Source of the DNA: UBA1162 sp049513695
GTDB taxonomy: Bacteria; Chloroflexota; Dehalococcoidia; GIF9; UBA5629
Assembly: GCA_049513695.1 (NCBI GenBank)
Contig: JBEKVW010000017.1
Span: 1-30,839, forward strand
Reading direction: 5' to 3'
Length of the DNA stretch: 30,839 bases
Made by a program: the position numbers and the translations under genes. Numbering within the stretch: the stretch's first letter is position 1; every line of letters starts with the position of its first letter. Positions 23,164 to 29,906 of the stretch are shown piece by piece. Under the pieces are notes generated by a model, which saw nothing but the letters and a program-made list of their open reading frames with translations, was not told the origin of the DNA and made no database searches.

Positions 23164-24468
23164 CTACTCGATTCCGTTGAGCCTGTTGTAGCCCTGCCAG
23201 TATCTGCGGAAAAGATAGCCCGGCCTGGCCTCCGGCAATTGTGCAAGGTTTGATCCCCACTCCCCGACAATGCTTCTTGTTCGGGCAAAATACCTGTCTA
23301 TAGTGGACTGATTGGGGGCCGTATCCGCCCCTTCAACGGTCTGCAGCATCTCACGTTCAAAGCTTTCGGTTTTCGAACGAATTTCTTTTAAAGCGGAAGG
23401 GAAAAGCAGTAGGGCTTGCCTGTGCAGTTTTTCACATTGCCACCAGTAAGAGTCGGGACTGTAATCGGCCTGGCCCTCCAGATAGCCGGCCGGGTTAGCT
23501 GTGCCGGGGCTGAATACTGGGTAGAAGGGGCTGAGGCAGGGGTTAGCCGCGCCGGTAACGAAGAACAGGCTCCTCTTTTCACTAACATTGCCGACCATCG
23601 AACCAACCGACTGACTGCGGCGAATAAGTTTGTCCGCTGCATGCATGCAAACCGTGCCGCCGTATTTATCGGGGCGGAAGTCTTGATGCGGGCCGTGGTC
23701 TCTCAATATGGCCATAAAGTCGGCGCTGGTCAGCGAGCCCTTCTTTTGTGCCAGAATACGCCTGGAACATTCGACCCTGTTATTGGCGGCGGCCGCCCAC
23801 GTATAGAGAGGGTCTGAATAGCAGCGGGCAAAATCGAAGGCGGATTCGTTGCGGCACCAGCCTTTCTTGACGGCGTTCCGGATCAGCCCGGGGGAGACCG
23901 CATCGAAATCGCTGCCGATGGAGATTACGTTGGAAATGCTCCAGACATCCTGAATTTTCTTCCAAGCCCACCATGATTTAACCGCCTCCAGAACATATGC
24001 TTCATGAGCATCCGCTATCAGGTAGCTGTTCATATAGTGGAACTTCTGCCTGTAACCGCAGTTGCCGCCCTGTCCATGTGTCTCAAGAAGACGGATGATT
24101 ACATCCAGCGCTTCCCTGGCCGTCCTGCTCCTCTCCAGCGCCAGCCGCAGCAGGTCCATGCCCGTCAGCCCTATCTTATCCGGTTTTTCTTTGGTGAAGA
24201 GCGCCTCGTTGCCTATCATTACGCCATATTCGTTGGCGCCCATCTCCGCTCCGAACATCCAGAACGGCTGACAGAGAAGTATCCTGGCGGTTTCCTCAAC
24301 CTGCGGAATAGAAATATAAGTGCATTTAACCGTTTCTCCCGGCTTGTAGCGCTTACGCGGCTGTATAACGATATTCTGGACCTCGTCAGGTTCACGGTCG
24401 CTGTTCTTGCCGAAGAGCGTGTTTCCGCCGGCTGTGTCAGGTCCCAGGGCAACTATAGTATCGCACAT
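23164..24468 (-). CDS. C69-family dipeptidase / secernin-like Ntn hydrolase
   Basis: A 434-residue protein of the peptidase C69 (secernin) group. The N terminus is MCDTIVALGPDTAGGNTLFG, so after Met removal Cys2 becomes the N-terminal nucleophile directly, without a propeptide. The following KNSDREPDE and the later GNCGYRQKFHYMNSYLIADAHEAYVLEA block are family signatures. Typical members are cytoplasmic dipeptidases, though secernins have unclear activity. No signal peptide is present. The ATG has GGAGAG upstream, and a promoter with TTGTCA-18-TAAGAT lies at 24500-24529, back to back with that of the SDR gene. Confidence 0.9.
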   Translation of the reverse strand: MCDTIVALGPDTAGGNTLFGKNSDREPDEVQNIVIQPRKRYKPGETVKCTYISIPQVEETARILLCQPFWMFGAEMGANEYGVMIGNEALFTKEKPDKIGLTGMDLLRLALERSRTAREALDVIIRLLETHGQGGNCGYRQKFHYMNSYLIADAHEAYVLEAVKSWWAWKKIQDVWSISNVISIGSDFDAVSPGLIRNAVKKGWCRNESAFDFARCYSDPLYTWAAAANNRVECSRRILAQKKGSLTSADFMAILRDHGPHQDFRPDKYGGTVCMHAADKLIRRSQSVGSMVGNVSEKRSLFFVTGAANPCLSPFYPVFSPGTANPAGYLEGQADYSPDSYWWQCEKLHRQALLLFPSALKEIRSKTESFEREMLQTVEGADTAPNQSTIDRYFARTRSIVGEWGSNLAQLPEARPGYLFRRYWQGYNRLNGIE

Positions 24469-24499
24469 GTATCTCTCCTTCCCCGGTCGTCCTTAGTGC

Positions 24500-24529
24500 A
24501 TCTTAGCAGAATACAGGCCAGCTTGACAA
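24500..24529 (-). promoter_or_regulatory. Promoter of the C69 peptidase gene, -35 shared with SDR promoter
   Basis: On the minus strand, TTGTCA (24524-24529) and TAAGAT (24500-24505) are 18 nt apart. The -35 is offset by one base from the plus-strand TTGACA at 24523-24528, so both polymerases would use the same DNA. Confidence 0.5.
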
Positions 24530-24550
24530 AACACCCCCCGGCTTCATAAA
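24523..24550 (+). promoter_or_regulatory. Promoter of the SDR gene
   Basis: A perfect TTGACA (24523-24528), a 16-nt spacer and CATAAA (24545-24550) in the plus direction. The start near 24557 gives a leader of about 40 nt with GGGAGG at 24581-24586. Confidence 0.5.
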
Positions 24551-24596
24551 GTGTGTTGATGGTTTGAACCAAAAAAGTTCGGGAGGATTATATTAA

Positions 24597-25370
24597 ATGC
24601 CGAATTTGAAGCAGTTCTCACTGGAAGGGAAAGTTACAATGGTGACGGGCGCCAGCAGGGGCATCGGCCGTGCCACTGCCCTGGCATTCGCCCAAGCTGG
24701 TTCCGATTTGATATTAACCAGCCGCAAGGTTGAAGACCTGGAAAAAGTGGCGGCTGATATAAGAAACGAAGGCCGGAGGGCGCTGGTGATAGGTGCCCAT
24801 TTGGGAAGAATGGAGGATGTAAAAAACGTGGCGGATACCGCCAAAGCGGCCTTCGGCCGGATAGATATATTGGTCAACAACGCGGGCACCAGCCCAATTT
24901 TCGCCTCTTTCCTGGAGTCCGACGAGAGGCTGTGGGAAGCGATCATGAACCTGAACCTCAAGGGACTGTTCTTCCTGAGCCAGTCCGTGGCCAAAATTAT
25001 GAAGGAGCAGGGCGGGGGCTGCATCATTAATGTGGCCTCGATAGACGGCTTTCTACCGGAAACTGACAACGGCGTGTATGCCGTCAGCAAGGCCGGGGTG
25101 ATCATGGCCACCAAGGTCATGGCGCAGGAGCTGGCGGCTTTCAATATCAGGGTAAATACGCTGGCGCCCGGATTCGTGCATACCAAGCTCCTCGATGCCA
25201 GCTTCCAGGCGCGGCCGGGACGTGAGGAAGAATGTAAAAGCTTCGTCCCGCAGGGGCGTATCGGTGAGCCGGAAGATATGGTAGGGACTATGATCTACCT
25301 GGCTTCGGATGCTTCGAAATACGTCACCGGGCACGTGGTGATCGCCGACGGCGGCATGCTCTATATTTAA
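24597..25370 (+). CDS. Short-chain dehydrogenase/reductase (classical SDR, FabG-like)
   Basis: A NAD(P)-dependent oxidoreductase, 257 residues. Cofactor motif TGASRGIG is at residues 17-24, NNAG at 94-97, and the catalytic Ser148, Tyr161 and Lys165 (YAVSK) are in place. The C-terminal GHVVIADGGMLYI is typical of 3-oxoacyl-ACP reductase or glucose-1-dehydrogenase-like SDRs. Arg21 after TGAS often indicates NADPH preference. The substrate cannot be told. The ATG has GGGAGG 10 nt upstream. It is divergent from the C69 peptidase gene and convergent with the PsbP-like gene. Confidence 0.93.
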   Translation: MPNLKQFSLEGKVTMVTGASRGIGRATALAFAQAGSDLILTSRKVEDLEKVAADIRNEGRRALVIGAHLGRMEDVKNVADTAKAAFGRIDILVNNAGTSPIFASFLESDERLWEAIMNLNLKGLFFLSQSVAKIMKEQGGGCIINVASIDGFLPETDNGVYAVSKAGVIMATKVMAQELAAFNIRVNTLAPGFVHTKLLDASFQARPGREEECKSFVPQGRIGEPEDMVGTMIYLASDASKYVTGHVVIADGGMLYI

Positions 25371-25400
25371 GCTAAAGACCCAAGTTTATTTTGAGTTACT

Positions 25401-25865
25401 CTACTTGAGAGCGAGGGTCTTGCATATCGCCATGATCTGGTCTTTTTTGTCCTGGTCGCCGAGCGTGTAACCAGTAATAACAATCCCCACTCCATCCTTG
25501 TTGACACCAAGAGAATATCCCCACATGTTGACTATCATGATTTTAGCAGTGACTATCGCTTCAACTGCGAAAGTTTTGCCGTCTGCCAGTGTTGTCAATT
25601 TGGATGACTGAATATTCACAGTCACGCCTATGTTTTTCAGGCCCGGGCTCTCATCATAAGCAGCTTTAATGGCTTTGCCGAAATCTGCTTCCGGAGTGTT
25701 GCTAACACTTGCCGGAGCAACGCTGGCGTTCACGCTGTCAGCGCCCTGGAAGCTGCTCGCAGCTATTGCAAAAACCATGGCACCCGATTTGTCCGCTGTT
25801 ATCCAATTACCGGGATACATGAAACTGAAGCCGTACTCGTCATTGGTGTATGTAGCATCGAACAC
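25401..25865 (-). CDS. PsbP-like (DUF1795-type) small protein without signal peptide
   Basis: A 154-residue protein with the sequence YGFSFMYPGNWI near residues 10-21, the common opening of PsbP/DUF1795-like domains, followed by alternating beta strands and a final helix (DQIMAICKTLALK). Such domains are usually exported lipoproteins. Here the start is fixed: the GTG at 25865 has AGGAGG 6 nt upstream and an in-frame TGA lies 15 nt upstream. So there is no signal peptide and the protein should be cytoplasmic. The function is unknown. It is flanked by the convergent SDR gene and the tRNA fragment. Confidence 0.72.
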   Translation of the reverse strand: MFDATYTNDEYGFSFMYPGNWITADKSGAMVFAIAASSFQGADSVNASVAPASVSNTPEADFGKAIKAAYDESPGLKNIGVTVNIQSSKLTTLADGKTFAVEAIVTAKIMIVNMWGYSLGVNKDGVGIVITGYTLGDQDKKDQIMAICKTLALK

Positions 25866-25947
25866 TTCCTGCCTCCTTCACTAAAAATATTATCCATCGG
25901 GCAATCTACCACCGTATAATAACACCTTTCAACAACCCGATGTTCAA

Positions 25948-25990
25948 GCTCATAACCCGAAGGTCGCAGGTTCAAATCCCGCCCCGATCC
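25948..25990 (+). pseudogene. 3'-half fragment of an initiator-type tRNA-Met (CAT)
   Basis: The 43 nt begin in the anticodon loop (GCTCATAACCCGAAGG), continue through the variable loop GGTC and T-arm (GCAGG TTCAAAT CCCGC, one A-C mismatch) and end with a degraded acceptor strand. The 5' half (acceptor, D-arm, 5' anticodon stem) is absent upstream. A 3' tRNA half that starts at the anticodon loop is what a tyrosine integrase leaves as a displaced attachment site. Its last base is also the final base of the CoA-ligase stop codon. Confidence 0.75.
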
Positions 25991-27414
25991 TAGGTTTTCC
26001 GATGCCGGCGCTCGTTGTATTCTACTACTTTTCTTAGCGCCTCGGCACCGGCCGAAAAGCTGTAGTAGACCGCTTTTTTAGACGCCACCATTATCTGCAC
26101 CAGCTCGAAAATCACTTTCTGGCGATCGGGGATGATGCCGTTTTCGCAGATATAGGCTACGGGCTTGTGCGATATATCGTAGGCCCGGCTGAGTGCATCG
26201 CCCCACATGAAGAGGGCGGCAAAGGCTTCCCGCGGCATCTGGCTGGGACGCATAAAACCGACGCAAAAATCTATCTTATCCCATGCGGTCAGCACATCCA
26301 CTGCTTTCTCAAGGGAGCCGGAATCCATCATGCTCTGCGAGTAGTCTACCGGGTTGCCCAGCATATTGCCGGCAAGGCTGGTGAAGCCCATCAGCGTTTC
26401 CCTGATTTCAGCGGTCACACGCGGCAGCCTGAATCCCCTGCGCTCAAACTCATCGGTGAGCAAGACGCTGGCGCCCCCTCCCGGGCCGATCAGAAGCGCA
26501 TTTCTGCCGCCCGGATCGGGTATGAAGGTAAGCGTGACCATAATATCCACCAGCTCTTCCACATTATTGACCATGATGGCGTTGGACTGCCGGCAGAGCG
26601 TTTCCCAGACGACGTGATTGCCGGCCAGCGAGGCAGTATGAGTCGAAGTAGCCCTGGCCCCGGCCTCCCCGCAGCCGCCCTTCACCAACACCACGGTCTT
26701 TTCCCTGGCCGCCTTTTTAAAGAGGGGGAGGAACCGCTTACCGTCCTTCACTCCCTCCAGGTACATGGCTATGATCTCCGTCTGGGGATCTTCGATCAGG
26801 TATTCCAGAAAGTCGCATTCGTTGAGGTCGCAGGCATTGCCGAAGCTGATGACCTTGCTGAACCTTACGCCGCGCCAGCCTGCTTCCATGATCACGTAGT
26901 CAGAGTTGCCGCCGCTCTGGCTGATAAAGCCTATATGCCCGCTTTCCCGGGGAAAATTTGGGTCGAAAGAGACCCTTGATTCAGGGCAGTAGATGCCCAT
27001 GCAGTTGGGGCCCAAAATCCTGATGCCCGTCTCGTGCGCCAGCCGGGTAAGCTCATCCTGCAAGCCGGTGACATCTTCTTGGCCGGTCTCGGCGAAGCCG
27101 GCGGTGCAAAAATGAATGGCCCTGGCGCCCTTGGCCGCACACTGCTTGACGATCTGGGGAGCAATTTTGGCGTTTACAGTGCCGATGGCATAGTCGATAG
27201 TCCCGGGTATATCATCGACCGATTGATAAACTTTGTAGCCGTCCAGCTCGCCACCGCGGGGATTGACCGGATACAGCGGACCTTTGAACTGGAATTCACG
27301 CATGGCGCTCCAGAAGGTCCGGGTCCAGTGAAAGGGGTTGCTGGTAGTGATCCCTACCAGAGCAATATTCCTGGGGTGAAATATAGCGTCCAGTACATCG
27401 TAGATTTTAGTCAT
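25990..27414 (-). CDS. NDP-forming acyl-CoA synthetase-type CoA-binding subunit
   Basis: A 474-residue protein similar to the alpha subunit of ADP-forming acetyl/acyl-CoA synthetase. The N-terminal CoA-binding Rossmann domain (FHPRNIALVGI, then PVNPRGGELDGYKVY) covers about residues 1-135. The succinyl-CoA-ligase-like domains follow, with GPNCMGIY (135-142), FISQSGG (164-169) and THTASLAG (258-265), where His259 matches the phosphohistidine region (SHTGALAG in relatives). The ATP-grasp beta half is neither fused nor adjacent. The protein might pair with a distant beta subunit or have another acyl-CoA role. It lies 72 nt downstream of the M48 protease gene on the same strand. Confidence 0.85.
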   Translation of the reverse strand: MTKIYDVLDAIFHPRNIALVGITTSNPFHWTRTFWSAMREFQFKGPLYPVNPRGGELDGYKVYQSVDDIPGTIDYAIGTVNAKIAPQIVKQCAAKGARAIHFCTAGFAETGQEDVTGLQDELTRLAHETGIRILGPNCMGIYCPESRVSFDPNFPRESGHIGFISQSGGNSDYVIMEAGWRGVRFSKVISFGNACDLNECDFLEYLIEDPQTEIIAMYLEGVKDGKRFLPLFKKAAREKTVVLVKGGCGEAGARATSTHTASLAGNHVVWETLCRQSNAIMVNNVEELVDIMVTLTFIPDPGGRNALLIGPGGGASVLLTDEFERRGFRLPRVTAEIRETLMGFTSLAGNMLGNPVDYSQSMMDSGSLEKAVDVLTAWDKIDFCVGFMRPSQMPREAFAALFMWGDALSRAYDISHKPVAYICENGIIPDRQKVIFELVQIMVASKKAVYYSFSAGAEALRKVVEYNERRHRKT

Positions 27415-27486
27415 CAGGTATTCTCCATAGGTGCAGCAAGATTATGTTGATTAACCGGTCAATTAATAGCAGCAATTGAAATTATA

Positions 27487-28761
27487 TTATATTACCGTCG
27501 GGACGGACAAGCGGCCACCGGCCTTCTCCATGCTTATTTGTATGGCGCGGGTCCGCTGCAGCAGCGGTGGATGTGTGTAATGCAGGAAAACGTAAAAGGG
27601 ATGCGGCGTGAGGTTGGAGAGATTATTCCTGGATAATTTCTTCAAAGAATCGACCATCCGTTCAGCATCCGGCACGGTTAATGCTGCGAAACGGTCCGCA
27701 TCATATTCGAATTTACGTGAAAGCATGTTCATGAACACGGAGAGCACAAGCTCGATGGGTGTATACAGGAGGCCGAAGAAGATCAACCCTGTATAGATCG
27801 AAGGCTGCTGCACGTAAAAGGCCTGATATAGCCCCGGGCTGTGGATGAACAGTGACAGCAGGAAAAGCAATATGCCGAAATGCAGGACGTTGGTGATCAG
27901 CCCCCACAGGATATGTTTTTTCTTATAATGCCCGATCTCATGCGCCAGTACGGCTACCAGCTCCGGGACCGTATGCTGAGCTATCAGCGTATCGAAGAGG
28001 GCTATCCTCTTGTTGCGGCCAAATCCCGTGAAAAAGGCATTGGACTTGCTCGACCTCCTCGAGCCGTCGATTACATAGACATTGCTGATGGGGAATTTTA
28101 CAGATTTAGCGTAGCTGATGATGGCGCTCCTCAGTTCCCCTTCTTCCAGGGGCGTGAACTTATTGAAGAGCGGCATGATCCAGTTTGGCGCGATGAACTC
28201 GATAACCAGCAGGTAAATGGTCAGTGCCGCCCAGCAGTAAAGCCAGGCGTAAATACCTGTCATTTCGAATAAAGCTAAAATGCAGGCCAGCAGAGGAGCT
28301 CCCAGGATGGCGGCCAGCAGGAGGGCCTTTAGCCTGTCGGTGACGAAGGTGCGCGGCGTCGTCCTGTTGAAGCCGTAATGCTGCTCAATGACGAATGTGG
28401 CGTAGATGCTGAAGGGGAGCATCACCAGGTTATAGGCCAGCAGCAAAATGCCGGTATACAGCAGCCCGTTTATTATGCTTCCCAGTCCACACGACCTGAC
28501 CGCCTGGTCGAGCCAGTTGAAGCCTCCACTGAACCAGAATGCCAGCAGCAGGACCAGGCTGAAAGCGCCTGTGACCAGTCCGAAACGCGTATTTTCGCGT
28601 GTATACTCCTGTGACTTGCGGTAGGCGTCGGGCGAATAAATGTCCTTGAGTGCGGCAGGTGGCTCAAGCTTGAGGGCTTTGAGGTTAAGAATATTGGAGG
28701 CAAGGTCGAGCAAATACTCTAAAATGAGGGCTGCCAGAATGATGACGGCGAAAATATTCAT
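27487..28761 (-). CDS. M48-family Ste24/CAAX-protease-like integral membrane metalloprotease
   Basis: A 424-residue membrane zinc protease. It has an N-terminal CAAX-protease-1-type region with several helices (about 1-25, 60-80, 95-125, 145-192). The zinc motif is HEIGH at residues 274-278, with the third ligand Glu352 in FEYDADRFA, as in Ste24. Other family marks are SRRSSKSNAFFTGFG and the C-terminal LTPHPFYVFLHYTHPPLLQR. Bacteria lack protein prenylation, so these enzymes probably act in membrane-protein quality control (inference). There is no ribosome site before the ATG; a TTTACA-16-TATAAT promoter places the transcription start on the ATG. Confidence 0.93.
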   Translation of the reverse strand: MNIFAVIILAALILEYLLDLASNILNLKALKLEPPAALKDIYSPDAYRKSQEYTRENTRFGLVTGAFSLVLLLAFWFSGGFNWLDQAVRSCGLGSIINGLLYTGILLLAYNLVMLPFSIYATFVIEQHYGFNRTTPRTFVTDRLKALLLAAILGAPLLACILALFEMTGIYAWLYCWAALTIYLLVIEFIAPNWIMPLFNKFTPLEEGELRSAIISYAKSVKFPISNVYVIDGSRRSSKSNAFFTGFGRNKRIALFDTLIAQHTVPELVAVLAHEIGHYKKKHILWGLITNVLHFGILLFLLSLFIHSPGLYQAFYVQQPSIYTGLIFFGLLYTPIELVLSVFMNMLSRKFEYDADRFAALTVPDAERMVDSLKKLSRNNLSNLTPHPFYVFLHYTHPPLLQRTRAIQISMEKAGGRLSVPTVI

Positions 28762-28768
28762 GGGGAAT

Positions 28769-28796
28769 ATTATAGGAAAATTTCAGGGCATGTAAA
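28769..28796 (-). promoter_or_regulatory. Promoter of the M48 protease gene, leaderless geometry
   Basis: On the minus strand, TTTACA (28791-28796), a 16-nt spacer and a perfect TATAAT (28769-28774) lie 7 nt (ATTCCCC) before the ATG at 28761. Initiation at the usual distance would fall on the start codon. Confidence 0.7.
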
Positions 28797-28857
28797 CCTT
28801 TGCCGTCCGGCACCGTTAATATATATGAATTCCAAAAAGATGGGAGGTCTTACTGCC

Positions 28858-29220
28858 ATGAGAAGCTTAATTATCCTGTTTATGGCGGTTTTGATAATAG
28901 CAGTGGTGGGTGGTTGCCAGGTTGCTTACGGCGGCACGCCGGTTACCGTAAGTTACGACAAAAGTGACGGCAATGTTATCGCTCTTAAAATAACACAGCC
29001 GCAAGATGAATCAATAGTGAGGAGCACCCCGCTTTCCGTTAGCGGCACTGTAACGTCACCGGCGGAAATTACCGTAAACGGAATTTCGGTAGATGTCAAA
29101 GACAACCATTTCAATACGTTGATCGACCTGGAACGCGGCCCCAATCCCATCGACATATCGGCCCGAGACGTCTCCGGCCACGAGACGTCCAAAAATATCT
29201 CTGTGGTCTACGTGCCTTAA
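28858..29220 (+). CDS. Small Ig-like domain lipoprotein
   Basis: A 120-residue lipoprotein. I use the ATG at 28858 rather than 28825, because GGGAGG lies 10 nt upstream and the signal peptide then begins normally (MRSLIILFMAVLIIAVVGGC, lipobox VGGC, acylated Cys20). The rest is one immunoglobulin-like beta-sandwich (ITQPQDESIVRSTPLSVSGT, ITVNGISVDV, LERGPNPIDISARDVSG). This pattern is typical of glucodextranase-B-like or bacterial Ig accessory domains. No catalytic residues are visible; surface binding is likely. It is followed by maf after 41 nt and may share its transcript. Confidence 0.82.
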   Translation: MRSLIILFMAVLIIAVVGGCQVAYGGTPVTVSYDKSDGNVIALKITQPQDESIVRSTPLSVSGTVTSPAEITVNGISVDVKDNHFNTLIDLERGPNPIDISARDVSGHETSKNISVVYVP

Positions 29221-29261
29221 TTTTGACAGGCCTTCTTGCAATCCTTTAAATTAACCGGGCA

Positions 29262-29906
29262 ATGAAATCTATAGTGCTTGCCTCCTCCTCTTCGCGACGT
29301 AAAGAGCTGCTGGAAACGCTCGGGCTTAAATTCACCGTCGATGCTGCCGAGATCGAAGAGGACATTGGGCGCAAACTCAAGCCTGCCGACCTGGTTAAAA
29401 CCATTTCGCTGGAAAAGGCGACTGCTGCCGCCACCCGGCATCCCGATTCTATAGTCATAGCTGCAGATACATTTGGTGTACTGGGCGACAAGCTGCTGGG
29501 CAAACCGCGCAGCTCAGCGGAGGCGGTCGCAATGCTGCGCATGATGAGCGGCCGATGCCACAGTGTTTTGACCGGGTTCACAATACTGGATTCCAGAGCC
29601 GGAAGGACGGTTTCGAAGGTGGTGGAGACCAGGGTATATTTTAAAAGGCTAAATGACGAAGATATCCAAAACTACGTGTGGAGTGGTGAACCACTGGACA
29701 AAGCCGGGGCCTATGCTATCCAGGGCTCTGGCTCGTCGCTTATAGAGAGGATCGACGGCGATTATTATAATGTGATCGGCCTGCCGTTGTATGCGCTGGT
29801 AAGTGAATTGAAGAAATTCGGAGTTATACTTCCGGGGGGCGTCAGCCAGGCATCGCTGCGGAATCTCCCGCCAGGTAGCCCGTGGAAAAAGCCGCCTGCA
29901 GGTTGA
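29262..29906 (+). CDS. maf: Maf-family nucleoside triphosphate pyrophosphatase
   Basis: A 214-residue cytoplasmic house-cleaning enzyme that hydrolyses non-canonical or m5-modified (d)NTPs to monophosphates. Family motifs are LASSSSRRKELL (residues 6-17), the catalytic Asp69 in IAADTFGVLGDKLLGKP (66-82), SVLTGF near 101-106, and YAIQGSGSSLIERIDGDYYNVIGLPL. The last 20 residues (GVSQASLRNLPPGSPWKKPP) extend beyond the usual Maf end and are encoded antisense to the BaiN-like gene. The start is ATG with a weak ribosome site. Confidence 0.93.
   Translation: MKSIVLASSSSRRKELLETLGLKFTVDAAEIEEDIGRKLKPADLVKTISLEKATAAATRHPDSIVIAADTFGVLGDKLLGKPRSSAEAVAMLRMMSGRCHSVLTGFTILDSRAGRTVSKVVETRVYFKRLNDEDIQNYVWSGEPLDKAGAYAIQGSGSSLIERIDGDYYNVIGLPLYALVSELKKFGVILPGGVSQASLRNLPPGSPWKKPPAG

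Noticed and set aside
25895..25942. Inverted repeat CATCGGG/CCCGATG just before the tRNA fragment
   Set aside because: Only 7 bp with a 34-nt spacing; tested as the missing 5' part of the tRNA and it does not fit the acceptor or D-arm.
26167..26979. 270-codon plus-strand frame opposite the CoA-binding subunit
   Set aside because: Antisense to a well-conserved gene; composition typical of a shadow frame.
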